Assembly (NCBI GenBank): GCA_965247055.1
Contig: CBDFGE010000001.1
Span: 1-64,000, forward strand
Length of the DNA: 64,000 nucleotides
Direction: 5' to 3'
Source: CBDFGE01 sp965247055
GTDB taxonomy: Bacteria; Chloroflexota; Dehalococcoidia; Lucifugimonadales; JAGWBF01
Shown here one piece after another: positions 33,693 through 42,093 of the stretch; the first letter of the stretch is position 1; each line of letters begins with the position of its first letter. The notes below the pieces were generated by a model. That model did no database searches and was not told the origin of the DNA. It saw only the letters and a program-made list of their open reading frames with translations. The translations under genes and the position numbers were made by a program.

Positions 33693-34415
33693 CTACCTCC
33701 CCAGGGCCTGGTCGATCATCGCCTTGAACCCCTCGAAAGGCTGGGCCCCCACCAGCCTCCGGCCGTTGATGAAGAAGGTGGGAATGGAGTCGATTCCGTT
33801 GCGAAACCCGTCCTGGAGGTCCTGTTGGACCTTCTGGGCGTGTACACCCCCCTCTAGGCATGCGTCGAAGGCCTCGGCATCCAGGCCTACCTGCGTCGCG
33901 TAACCTTTCAGGTCGGTAAGCTCCAGTGCCTCCTGGTTCTCGAAGAGGAGGTCGTGATAATCCCAGAACCGTCCCTGGTCGTGGGCGCACTCGGCAGCTT
34001 CGGCGGCCCTTGGAGCAAGGGGATGAATCCTGGGAATCGGGAAGTTGACCACCACGTACCTGATCTCGCCCTCGTACTCACTGAGGACCCGTGGCAACAC
34101 CTCCCGGGAGTGGCGCCCACAGAAAGGGCACTGGTAGTCCGCGAACTCCACGATGGTGACCGGAGCAGTTTCCGGGCCTATCGACGGACGGCCCTCCAGG
34201 TCCATCTGGAATGTGGAGGAGCCCCGGGAAGTCGGTGAGGGGCTTCGTTGCAGGGCCGATGTCGGCGAGGGAGTGGGGCGCTGGGCGAGGGCGGTGGCTA
34301 TCCTGGCCCCTGCGTCCGAACCGGCTACCGGGGTGTCCTGGTCTCCATCACCGCCACAGGCCGCCAGCGCGAAAAGCAGCATGGGCAGCAGTGCGAGAAT
34401 AGAGCCGGGCTTCAT
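33693..34415 (-). CDS. DsbA-family thioredoxin-fold lipoprotein
   Basis: A 240-residue exported thiol-disulfide protein. Lipoprotein signal ILALLPMLLFALAACGGDG (Cys about 20), Ser/Pro/Thr linker to about 75, then the thioredoxin fold with active site FADYQCPFCGRHSREVLP (C-P-F-C about 98-101), helical insertion with GRFWDYHDLLFENQEAL, and the cis-Pro loop in DSIPTFFINGRRLVGAQPFE. I start at ATG 34415, preceded by GGGGTGGGACC; a longer frame begins at 34439. Anchored on the outer face of the membrane. Probably oxidises or isomerises disulfides in the secreted proteins. Convergent with the NHL gene. Confidence 0.9.
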   Translation of the reverse strand: MKPGSILALLPMLLFALAACGGDGDQDTPVAGSDAGARIATALAQRPTPSPTSALQRSPSPTSRGSSTFQMDLEGRPSIGPETAPVTIVEFADYQCPFCGRHSREVLPRVLSEYEGEIRYVVVNFPIPRIHPLAPRAAEAAECAHDQGRFWDYHDLLFENQEALELTDLKGYATQVGLDAEAFDACLEGGVHAQKVQQDLQDGFRNGIDSIPTFFINGRRLVGAQPFEGFKAMIDQALGR

Positions 34416-34553
34416 GGTCCCACCCCAGTCATTGCCCACCTCGACGGTGTAGTTCCAGATAGTATACCCTACTCGACTCCAGCTACGCGAATGGAACTCC
34501 CGGCCCCAGCCCCAAGGCTACGCTGTGGTACGGTCGCCCAGGAGACGGGCAAA

Positions 34554-34587
34554 GCCGGGGGCCCCCGGCCTACGCCGGGGGCCCCCG
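34554..34587. repeat. Tandem GC-rich palindromes
   Basis: GCCGGGGGCCCCCG occurs twice (34554-34567 and 34574-34587), six bases apart. Each contains the 12-bp palindrome CGGGGGCCCCCG and the two can also pair with one another. It lies between the TPR gene and the DsbA-like gene, both on the minus strand, so it could end transcription of the former. No U-tract follows. Confidence 0.55.
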
Positions 34588-34801
34588 AGACCCAGGAGGC
34601 GCTTGCAACCTGCGTCACTCTAGTATTATGGACGAAAGAGCCCCGGGATGGGTATGGTGGCCGCACCCATGTTCTTCCGGGTGTCACCACCGTCCCCGGC
34701 AGGCCAGTCCCGCTCCAACACCAGAAGACGGGCGAAACGTCCGCATGGATATACCTGACGGTCGCTAGGAGGCCGGGCGGATGTCCAACCAGGACCGATC
34801 A

Positions 34802-35468
34802 CTACCGCTTGAGAGACTCGATTATCTGGCCAAGCAGGGGTTGGATCAAAGCCCAACTCCACCGCCGTTTTCACGTCGAGATCGGCCTCCGCGTCCCTGT
34901 TGAGGAGGGTGTAGGCCACGGCCCGCCCTGCGTAGGCCTCGGCCGACTCGGGATCGCTCCGAACGGCCTGGTTGTAGTCCGCCAGAGCTCGCTCGTAATC
35001 TTCGGAGGATGTGGCGGGCGAGACCCGGCTGCTGTAGAGCTGGGCGTGCTGGGGCTCGATGAGAATGGCTTCCGCGAAGTCCTGCAGGGCCTCCACAATC
35101 TTAGCCTGCTGCTCATAGGCGAGACCCCGGCTGTAGTGCGCCTCCGCAAATTTGGGCTGGATCAGGATGGCTGCGTCGAACTCCGAGATGGCCTCGTCAA
35201 GCTTTTCCTGTCTCTGGAGCTCAAGCCCGGCATCGTAGCGGGCGGCGGCCTGCTCCTCCGCGGTCACCCCACTGCCGGAGCCACCGCAAACCGAGGCCGA
35301 CAGCCCCACCAGAAGTACCGCGACTATTAACAGGCCCGGGGGACCCGTGACGACGTACCGCGACACGACCCACCGGGACGCGACCACCCGGGCACATGCG
35401 CCACCGACGCCGAGATCAGCCAAAGCTGGAGGCCATCCCGAAAAAGGTACTGGGAAGGGACCCCGCAC
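34802..35468 (-). pseudogene. TPR protein with signal/membrane anchor, frameshifted near its end
   Basis: Contains a hydrophobic export or anchor segment (GLLIVAVLLVGLSASVCGG), then three TPR units: AARYDAGLELQRQEKLDEAI, AEAHYSRGLAYEQQAKIVEA and a third around ERALADYNQAVRSDPESAEA. An extra C in the CCCC run near 34838 sends the reading frame into 60 codons of nonsense ending at 34626. Removing it gives ELGFDPTLLGQIIESLKR and a stop at 34802, a typical tail for these proteins. The start is uncertain: the frame opens at 35468, but an internal GTG nearer the hydrophobic segment is likely. Protein-protein interaction role. Confidence 0.7.
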
Positions 35469-36878
35469 CTAGGCGAGGGGCGGCTTCATAGTGTGCCACG
35501 GTGTGCTCTGCTCATAGGCGTGGGATACCTTCAGCACCATCTCATCGGCGCCGGGCCTACCCCCGACCTGAAGTCCAATGGGCAATCCCCCTGAGCTAAA
35601 CCCACAGGGCACGGAGATGGCGGGAGCGCCGGTCAGGTTGAAGCTGTTGGTGAGCATGAATGGCAGGCGCGAGACCATGCGCTTGCTGGTGATGGGCGGA
35701 TCATCCTGCTCCAGCGTAGGCGCGACCCTTCCGCTGGTGGGCGATACCAGCACGTCGTACCTGTCGAAGGCCCTCAGCACCTGGCTCCTGAGGAGGCTCC
35801 TCAGCTTCTGGGCCTTGTAATAGACCTGGGCGGGCACCAGGCTACCGGTCAGCAAGCTTATCCGCACGTCGTGCCCGTAGTCCTGGAGACGGGTCCTCAG
35901 CCACTCCCACTGGTCGAGAGCCGGCTCCACCTGCAGGTGGACCTGGAAGATGGCGTTGGCGTGACTGGCGAGGGGTATGGAGACCTCCTCAACAGAGGCA
36001 CCCAGCTCGCCCAGGACCGAGACCGCCTTAATTACCGTATCCTTGACATCGGGCTCCACCTGGTCGCTGTGCATCAGCTCGCTGACCACCCCCACGCGGA
36101 TGCCCTTTATATCACCGTCCAGCGCGCTCCGGTAGTCGGGCACCGGGGTATCCCAGGTGTAGGGGTCTTTGGGATCGTACCCGGCGATGGCGCCCAGGGT
36201 GATGGCGGCATCCGCCACGGACCTGGAAATGGGGCCGATGGAGTCCATGGACCACACACCCCTCATGACGCCGTACCGGCTTACCCTGCCCCAAGTGGGC
36301 CTGAGCCCCACCAGCCCGGACCAGGCCGCCGGGCGCCTTATGGAGCCGCCGGTGTCCTCTCCCAGGGAGGTCGCGCAGAGGTAGGCTCCGGTAGCGGCGC
36401 CGGAGCCGCTGCTGGAGCCTCCCGCCGATATGTCCAGGTTCCACGGGTTGCGGGGTGTCCTGAAGCGGTGAGAGAACCCCGTTATGCCAAGCTCGGGCAG
36501 ATTGGTCTTCCCGAGCAGGATAGCACCGACCCTCTTCAGGTTGGCGATGGCAGTGGAGTCCTCCTGGGGGACCAGGTCGGCCAGGATTCGCGAGCCCCCC
36601 GTGGTGAGGACGCCCTTACTCCATAGCTGGTCCTTTACCGCCACCGGGATACCGTGCATCGGGCCCAGGTACCCGCCGCGGGCTATGGCTTGCTCCGCCT
36701 CTCTGGCAGCCTCGAGGGCCTGACTGCGACACACGGTAAGGTAGGAGTTGAACTTGAAGTCGAGGGCGTCGATGCGTTCCAGATACGCCTCGGTAACCTC
36801 CACGGGGGAGACTTCCCTTGCCTTGATCAGCCTGGAAAGCTCGGTGGCGGTCAGAAAGGGCAGGTCCGACCTGTTCAT
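35469..36878 (-). CDS. Amidase 1 (amidase-signature family)
   Basis: A 469-residue AS-family hydrolase. Catalytic triad Lys-cisSer-Ser: Lys in GIPVAVKDQLW (about 79), cis-Ser in DISAGGSSSGSGAA (about 155) and nucleophile Ser in GEDTGGSIRRPA (about 178). The C-terminal APAISVPCGFSSGGLPIGLQ block is also typical. ATG 36878 is preceded by GGAAGGAG; two upstream in-frame ATGs (36896 and 36893) lack that spacing. No signal peptide. Cleaves amide bonds to acid plus ammonia or amine. Very similar in layout to the second amidase at 52125, so the two are paralogues. Confidence 0.93.
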   Translation of the reverse strand: MNRSDLPFLTATELSRLIKAREVSPVEVTEAYLERIDALDFKFNSYLTVCRSQALEAAREAEQAIARGGYLGPMHGIPVAVKDQLWSKGVLTTGGSRILADLVPQEDSTAIANLKRVGAILLGKTNLPELGITGFSHRFRTPRNPWNLDISAGGSSSGSGAATGAYLCATSLGEDTGGSIRRPAAWSGLVGLRPTWGRVSRYGVMRGVWSMDSIGPISRSVADAAITLGAIAGYDPKDPYTWDTPVPDYRSALDGDIKGIRVGVVSELMHSDQVEPDVKDTVIKAVSVLGELGASVEEVSIPLASHANAIFQVHLQVEPALDQWEWLRTRLQDYGHDVRISLLTGSLVPAQVYYKAQKLRSLLRSQVLRAFDRYDVLVSPTSGRVAPTLEQDDPPITSKRMVSRLPFMLTNSFNLTGAPAISVPCGFSSGGLPIGLQVGGRPGADEMVLKVSHAYEQSTPWHTMKPPLA

Positions 36879-37075
36879 AGCAACTCCTTCCATCATCTTG
36901 CCGGGCGTTAGGCCATCGCCGCGCCCATCCTCATCTCAGGGATCACCGCTCCGTGCCGCCGGATGGGTACCGTCAAGGGAATAAATGGAGTATAGGTATG
37001 TCCGGCCTCGAATTCAAGCTGGTCTCGGCAGCCCGAAGTTCGATTGGCGTAACCTTCCCCACCGGGCTGCCGACC

Positions 37076-37104
37076 TTGACGGGCCACGGGGTTACCACTA
37101 CACT
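37076..37104 (+). promoter_or_regulatory. Sigma-70-like promoter for the enoyl-CoA hydratase gene
   Basis: TTGACG (37076-37081), 17 nt, TACACT (37099-37104), 59 nt before ATG 37164. Confidence 0.65.
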
Positions 37105-37163
37105 CTTCCTCGTCCTCTTTCGGCCTATGGTCGACAGGGGTATTCTGGACCAAGGAGGGACCG

Positions 37164-37943
37164 ATGGACCTGGAGACCCTTGTTTACGAGAAGCGAGGAC
37201 ACGTCGTCACCATCACCCTGAACAGGCCCCACGCGATGAACGCCTACGACAGCGTGATGTGTGGGGAGCTCACCCGGGTGTGGGAAGAGGTCCAGCGGGA
37301 TGACGATGTCCGGTTGGCCATCCTCACGGGCGCCGGGGACAGGGCCTTCTGCTCGGGAATCGACGTGAAGGAGATGGCCTCGGGAGGGCAGGTCTTTTCG
37401 GTCTCTAGGGGAGAGGTGCGCCTGACCGCCAGACAGTGCAAGGTGTGGAAGCCTGTAATCGCCGCAGTCAACGGCTTCTGTATAGGAGGAGGGCTCCACT
37501 TCGTGGCCGACGCCGACATAACCATCTGCTCGGAGAACTCTACTTTCTTCGACACCCACCTGAGGATCGGTCAGGTCATGGCGGTGGAGGCCATAGGTCT
37601 GAGCAGGAAGATCCCGCTGGGCGAGGTGCTGCGCATGGTCCTCACCTCCGGGGGGGACCGCATGGGTGCCCAGCGGGCTTACGAGGTCGGGCTGGTCAGC
37701 CAGGTGGTCCCCCTGGACCGGCTCATGGCCGCGGCGAACGCTATCGCCGACGACGTGGCGCGCTGCGCCCCCGTGGCGGTACGCGGGTCCCTTGAAGCCA
37801 TCTGGCGCAGCCTGAACATGGGCGTGGAAGACGCCACCGTGCTGGCCCATCACATCATCAAGGAGAACTGGCACACCGAGGACTTCCTGGAGGGGCCCCG
37901 CGCCTTCGCCGAGAAGCGGGAACCGGTCTGGAAGGGGCGCTAG
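37164..37943 (+). CDS. Enoyl-CoA hydratase/isomerase family protein
   Basis: A 259-residue crotonase-fold protein. The CoA-binding and oxyanion-hole elements are present: LAILTGAGDRAFCSGIDVKE (about 50-70) and AAVNGFCIGGGLHFVADADI (about 98-117). In typical hydratases the next strand has F-x-x-P-E-x-x-x-G with the catalytic Glu; here it reads FFDTHLRIGQVMAVEAIG, so that Glu is not obvious and the reaction may differ (isomerase, hydrolase or lyase). Start ATG 37164 with AAGGAGG upstream. Own promoter. Likely part of CoA-ester breakdown with the CoA-transferases further on. Confidence 0.88.
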   Translation: MDLETLVYEKRGHVVTITLNRPHAMNAYDSVMCGELTRVWEEVQRDDDVRLAILTGAGDRAFCSGIDVKEMASGGQVFSVSRGEVRLTARQCKVWKPVIAAVNGFCIGGGLHFVADADITICSENSTFFDTHLRIGQVMAVEAIGLSRKIPLGEVLRMVLTSGGDRMGAQRAYEVGLVSQVVPLDRLMAAANAIADDVARCAPVAVRGSLEAIWRSLNMGVEDATVLAHHIIKENWHTEDFLEGPRAFAEKREPVWKGR

Positions 37944-38110
37944 CCCCCGGAGGGCCGGGACACAGTGGCCACCTGGCGTTGTGGGTCCGGTTGTGGCAGA
38001 ATAGGGGACGCAGCGTTGGGGGCTACATCCCGATACCCTCGTGGTGCCCCGGCTCGTCGCAACCGGCGGCGTCCCACACAGGTTGACCAACCCGGTAAGG
38101 AGGTGTCCCG

Positions 38111-38770
38111 ATGATATACGAGATGCGCGTCTACGATGCGGCGCCCGGCAAGACAGGCGCCCTTGTCCGCCGCTTCGGCGAGCATAACGTGCGCCTGTTC
38201 GCCAAGCACGGCATGGGCATGGTCGGGTTCTGGACCACCGAGATCGGCACGGGCGGGCAGCTCACCTACATGCTGAGCTTCGACAGCGTCTCCGCCAGGG
38301 AGAAGAGCTGGGCCGGGTTCGAGGTGGACGCCGAGTGGCAGCAGGTGCTACATGAGGAGCGGGAGAGGGAAGGGTTCCTGGTCGAGGGCGTCCGCAACTC
38401 TATCCTGAAGCCCACCCCCTACTCGCCGGAACCCAGGATCAGGTCCGACGTTCAGGAGCTCCGCATCTACGAGGCGATGCCGGGAAAGATGCCAAACCTC
38501 CATGCCCGGTTCCGAGACCACACCACCGCCCTCTTCAGGCAGCACGGGATGGACGTGATCGGGTACTGGACCGAGGACGTGGGCACCGGCAATATGCTGG
38601 TGTACATGGTGGGATACCCCAGCCTGGGTGACCGGGAGAAGAGCTGGGCCACCTTCATGGCGGACCCCGCCTGGCAGAAGGCGCTGGCGGACTCCCAGAG
38701 GGACGGCAGCCTTACCAGACGCAGCTGGAACTACATACTGCGGCCCACGTCCTTCTGTCCCAGGGGGTAA
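38111..38770 (+). CDS. NIPSNAP-family protein, two tandem domains
   Basis: 219 residues made of two homologous ferredoxin-like domains: 1-100 (IYEMRVYDAAPGKTGALVRR ... GFWTTEIG ... REKSWAGF) and 114-215 (ELRIYEAMPGKMPNLHARFR ... GYWTEDVG ... REKSWATF). The repeat is clear from the shared W-T-x-x-x-G and E-K-S-W-A motifs. Start ATG 38111 follows AAGGAGGTGTCCCG. NIPSNAP proteins have no settled enzymatic role; bacterial members often lie beside catabolic genes. Here it sits between an enoyl-CoA hydratase and an epimerase gene. Confidence 0.88.
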   Translation: MIYEMRVYDAAPGKTGALVRRFGEHNVRLFAKHGMGMVGFWTTEIGTGGQLTYMLSFDSVSAREKSWAGFEVDAEWQQVLHEEREREGFLVEGVRNSILKPTPYSPEPRIRSDVQELRIYEAMPGKMPNLHARFRDHTTALFRQHGMDVIGYWTEDVGTGNMLVYMVGYPSLGDREKSWATFMADPAWQKALADSQRDGSLTRRSWNYILRPTSFCPRG

Positions 38771-38887
38771 CGGCGGGGCAGTTGGGCATACCGCTCTCTG
38801 CTTGACATAACAGAGGCATCGGTCCTGGAGGCGGGTTCCGCGAAGCATCCCGCCTAAGAGGAATGGACAGGCTGAAAGGGGGGCTCT

Positions 38888-39868
38888 ATGGCGACCCTTG
38901 TCACTGGCGGGACAGGCTTCGTAGGCAGCAACATAGTCAGGGCTCTGGCCGAGCGAGGGCACGAGGTGGTCTCCTTCGATCTGGTGGCACCCGACGCGCT
39001 CGTCCGGAAGTACGTGGCGCCGTGGGCCGGCCAGGTTACCTTCGTCCAGGGGGACATCCTCGACCCAGGGGACCTGGAGCGGGCAATGGAGGGCCGCGGG
39101 ATTACCAAGATCGTGCATGCCGCGGTCTTCACAGGCGTGCGACCCGACGTCGAACGGGACCGTAGTCGCTCCATCGTGGACATCAACCTGGCCGGGACCT
39201 CCAACCTGCTGGACCTGGCGTGTAAGCTCCCCCTCGAGCGGTTTCTATACGTGAGCTCCAGGTCTGTGTACGGAGAGGGCCGCAGCCCCGGCGACACCCT
39301 CAGGGAGGACGACGTTCCCAATCCATGGACCCTGTACGCCCTGACCAAATACACCAGCGAGCTGCTTACCAGGAGGTACGGCCAGCTACATGGCTTCCAG
39401 ACGGTGAGCGTGAGGCTCGGCGGGCCCTACGGCCCAATGGAGCGGGTCACCGGGCACCGCGTGCTGATGTCTGAACCGTTCCAGTGGACGGGCAACGTGG
39501 TCAGGGGTGAGCCCCTGCGGGTGAGCGACCGGGCCATCGGACGAGACTACACCTACGTTGCCGACCTCGCCGCCGGAATCTGCACCATACTGGACGCCCC
39601 ATCCATTACGTACGACGTGTACAACAACTCGGCCGGACGCTGGATAACGGCCCAGGATCTGATCGACACGCTGAAAAGCCTGAACCCTTCGCTGGAGGTG
39701 ATCGACGACGCCTCCGAGGAGGTCATAAGCTCCCGGCCCCGCGCCGCCCAGGGTGTAACGGACGTGACGCGGCTGCGTGAGGACCTGGGCTTCAAGGCCA
39801 GCTACGACCTCGCCTCGGGCATAAGGGAGTATCTGCGATGGCGCGAGGAGTCCGGATTCAAAGACTGA
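38888..39868 (+). CDS. NAD-dependent epimerase/dehydratase (extended SDR)
   Basis: A 326-residue extended short-chain dehydrogenase. NAD-binding GGTGFVGSNIVRALAERGHE at the start, D-L acidic residue after strand 2, Ser in FLYVSSRSVYGEGR and the catalytic Tyr-x-x-x-Lys in YALTKYTSELL (about 150-154). The C-terminal half binds the substrate (RVTGHRVLMSEPFQW ... GRDYTYVADLAAGI). ATG 38888 follows GGGGGGCTCT. It acts on a nucleotide sugar or a similar carbonyl compound. Followed 36 nt later by the phosphotriesterase-like gene, so probably co-transcribed. Confidence 0.9.
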   Translation: MATLVTGGTGFVGSNIVRALAERGHEVVSFDLVAPDALVRKYVAPWAGQVTFVQGDILDPGDLERAMEGRGITKIVHAAVFTGVRPDVERDRSRSIVDINLAGTSNLLDLACKLPLERFLYVSSRSVYGEGRSPGDTLREDDVPNPWTLYALTKYTSELLTRRYGQLHGFQTVSVRLGGPYGPMERVTGHRVLMSEPFQWTGNVVRGEPLRVSDRAIGRDYTYVADLAAGICTILDAPSITYDVYNNSAGRWITAQDLIDTLKSLNPSLEVIDDASEEVISSRPRAAQGVTDVTRLREDLGFKASYDLASGIREYLRWREESGFKD

Positions 39869-39904
39869 CGGCCGGCACAGCAACTCAGCCTGGAGGTGGC
39901 AGCC

Positions 39905-40852
39905 ATGGCAACGGTAAATACGGTCCTTGGCCCCGTCGACACCGCCGATCTGGGCTTTACCCTGAGCCACGAACACGTGATTGTCAGCGCCGCCGGGGTC
40001 CGCCACACCTATCCCGAGTTTCACGACCGGGAGGCTAACATAAAAGATGGGGTGGAGAGCCTGAGGGAGGCCCACGGCGAGGGCCTCCGCACCATGGTGG
40101 ACATGACCACCTTCGACCTGGGAAGGGACGTGGGCATCCTGGAACAGGTATCCCGCAGCACGGGCGTGCACATCATCGCCACTACCGGCTGTCACCGAAC
40201 AGTTCCCAGAGTCTTCTGGGGCGTCTCGCCAGACGACATCGTTCCCCTCTATGTTAGGGAGATCGAAGCGGGCATCGAGGGGACAGGCATCAAGGCGGGG
40301 ATTATCAAGGCGGCCAGCGACGCCGGTGGAATCACCGACCATGAGGAAACGGTCCTGCGCGCCGTGGCCCGGGCCCACCGGCGGACGGGCGTTCCCATAT
40401 CTACCCACTCCTGGGCACCGGAGCGCATCGGTGAGCAGCAGGTGCGCATACTCGAGGAAGAAGGGGTGGACCTGAACCGGGTCTACATAGGCCACAGCGA
40501 CGACACCACGGACCTGGACTACCTGCTGGGGCTGCTGAGGAAAGGGGTCTGGCTGGGCCTGGACCGTTTCCCCGGCGGTGCCGGCAGGCCTGGATGGGAG
40601 CAACGCACCGATACGGTCAAGCGGCTGATTGACGAGGGATACGGCCACCGGATCATGCTGTCCCACGACCACTCGGTGAGCAGGGACCTGGCCTTGAAAG
40701 AGGAGGATGAGCGGCGTTTGCGTTACAATCCGGATGGATACTCGTTCATCGGGCGCAAGGTTCTCCCCCGACTGAGGGAGATGGGCGCCTCGGACGCCGA
40801 CATCCACAGGATCACAGTGGAGAACCCTCGACGTTTCTTCGAGGGGGCCTGA
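39905..40852 (+). CDS. Phosphotriesterase-family metal hydrolase
   Basis: A 315-residue TIM-barrel amidohydrolase related to phosphotriesterase and lactonases. Metal ligands visible: H-x-H in LSHEHVIVS (about 21-23), the Lys to be carboxylated in IKAGIIKAASD (about 135), His in VPISTHSWAP (about 165), His in VYIGHSDDT (about 197) and Asp in IMLSHDHSVS (about 258). It ends with the characteristic NPRRFF. ATG 39905 has TGGAGGTGG upstream; a GTG at 39896 is inside that site. Substrate may be a lactone, ester or phosphoester. Within a plus-strand cluster running from the epimerase to the SDR. Confidence 0.9.
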   Translation: MATVNTVLGPVDTADLGFTLSHEHVIVSAAGVRHTYPEFHDREANIKDGVESLREAHGEGLRTMVDMTTFDLGRDVGILEQVSRSTGVHIIATTGCHRTVPRVFWGVSPDDIVPLYVREIEAGIEGTGIKAGIIKAASDAGGITDHEETVLRAVARAHRRTGVPISTHSWAPERIGEQQVRILEEEGVDLNRVYIGHSDDTTDLDYLLGLLRKGVWLGLDRFPGGAGRPGWEQRTDTVKRLIDEGYGHRIMLSHDHSVSRDLALKEEDERRLRYNPDGYSFIGRKVLPRLREMGASDADIHRITVENPRRFFEGA

Positions 40853-40921
40853 CCAGCCGGGGCAGCTGAATGCTCTCAGGTCCAAGGTTCATGGCGGCGA
40901 AAATAGTTTCGGAGGTGGGCA

Positions 40922-42022
40922 ATGCCGGGGGATAAGATACGCATAGGGTTCATCGGGGCCAGCGCCAGCTACGGGTGGAGCATGAGGGCCCACCTCCCAG
41001 GTCTTCTCGCCCTCCCGGAGTACGAGCTGGCGGCGGTCTGCACGGCCCACAGGGAGACGGCGGAGGAGTCGGCTAAACGTTACGGGGCACCTATGGCCTT
41101 CCACGACTACCGCGAGATGGTGAAAGCGCCCGATATCGACCTGGTGTCCGTATCCGTCCGGGCTCCCTTACATCATGCCATGGTGATGGCCGCCCTGGAA
41201 GCGGGCAAACACGTGTATTGCGAGTGGCCCCTGGGTGCTAACCTGGCGGAGTCCGAGGAGATGGCGGCCCTGGCCCGCTCCAAGGGGGTGCGCGCAATGG
41301 TGGGCTTGCAGGCCCGCTGCGACCCCGTGCTGCTGCGCCTCAAGGAGCTGCTGGCGGAGGGATACGTGGGTGAGGTGCTGGCCTGCAACATGACCATGTT
41401 CCTGCCGGGCCTCCTCCAGAGGGGAGTGTCGGGCGCGTGGATGGCCGACCGGAAAAACGGGGCCAATACCCTGTCCATCTCGACCGGGCACGCCATCGAC
41501 GTGGTCTGCTTCTGCGTCTCGGAGTTCAAGGAGGTCTCGGCCCACGTCACCACCCAGGTGCCGGTGTGGCAGACCTCGGAGCCGGGCAAGACGGTGGAAG
41601 TAACCTCACCCGACAACGTGGTGGTCAACGGCCTTCTTGCAAACGGGGCGGTGGCATCGGTCCACGTGGCCACCGTGCCATGGCACGGTGCCGGCTGGAG
41701 GATGGAGGTGTACGGCAGGGAGGGTACCCTGGTGGCCTCGACCCCCTTGATGGTCCAGTACGCGGACATAAGGCTCCAGGGCGGCAAGGGCGAAGACGAG
41801 GGCCTGCAAGAGCTCCCCGTGCCGGAGCGGCTCAGGTGGGTACCCAAGGAGGTCCCCTCCGGCCAGCCCTACAACGTGGCCCAGATGTACAGCCGCCTGG
41901 CCGGTGCCATCCGCGAAGGGAAGGCCGCCGACCCCGACTTCGACCTGGCGGTCAAGAGGCACCGCCTCCTGGACGCCATAGAGCGGGCCTCGGACCAGGG
42001 AGCCGGGGTGTCGGTGGCGTGA
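40922..42022 (+). CDS. Gfo/Idh/MocA-family oxidoreductase 1 with altered catalytic motif
   Basis: A 366-residue NAD(P)-dependent dehydrogenase. Rossmann start IRIGFIGASASYGWSMRAHL, then DIDLVSVSVRAPLHHAMVMA and, where the family has E-K-P, the sequence HVYCEWPLGANLAESEEMAA: the catalytic Lys is replaced by Trp. The second half (about 130-330) is the alpha/beta substrate domain; the usual H-x-x-D/H element is GHAIDVVCF. GGAGGTGGGC precedes ATG 40922. The E-W-P change occurs in a subgroup resembling galactose-80-type regulators, which bind cofactor without catalysis, so this protein might be regulatory or catalyse by another residue. Confidence 0.88.
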   Translation: MPGDKIRIGFIGASASYGWSMRAHLPGLLALPEYELAAVCTAHRETAEESAKRYGAPMAFHDYREMVKAPDIDLVSVSVRAPLHHAMVMAALEAGKHVYCEWPLGANLAESEEMAALARSKGVRAMVGLQARCDPVLLRLKELLAEGYVGEVLACNMTMFLPGLLQRGVSGAWMADRKNGANTLSISTGHAIDVVCFCVSEFKEVSAHVTTQVPVWQTSEPGKTVEVTSPDNVVVNGLLANGAVASVHVATVPWHGAGWRMEVYGREGTLVASTPLMVQYADIRLQGGKGEDEGLQELPVPERLRWVPKEVPSGQPYNVAQMYSRLAGAIREGKAADPDFDLAVKRHRLLDAIERASDQGAGVSVA

Positions 42023-42093
42023 TGCGAGGGGCGGCACCTGTCTCTGGTCTCGGCCTTGGGTAGGGACCGGGAAGCCCTCAGAAGGAGGAGAGT

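Noticed and set aside
38805..38835. TTGACA near 38805 as a promoter for the epimerase gene
   Set aside because: No -10 hexamer resembling TATAAT at 15-19 bases downstream.
39386..40885. A 499-codon minus-strand open frame opposite the epimerase and phosphotriesterase genes
   Set aside because: It is the complement of two genes with intact catalytic motifs and shows no domain of its own.
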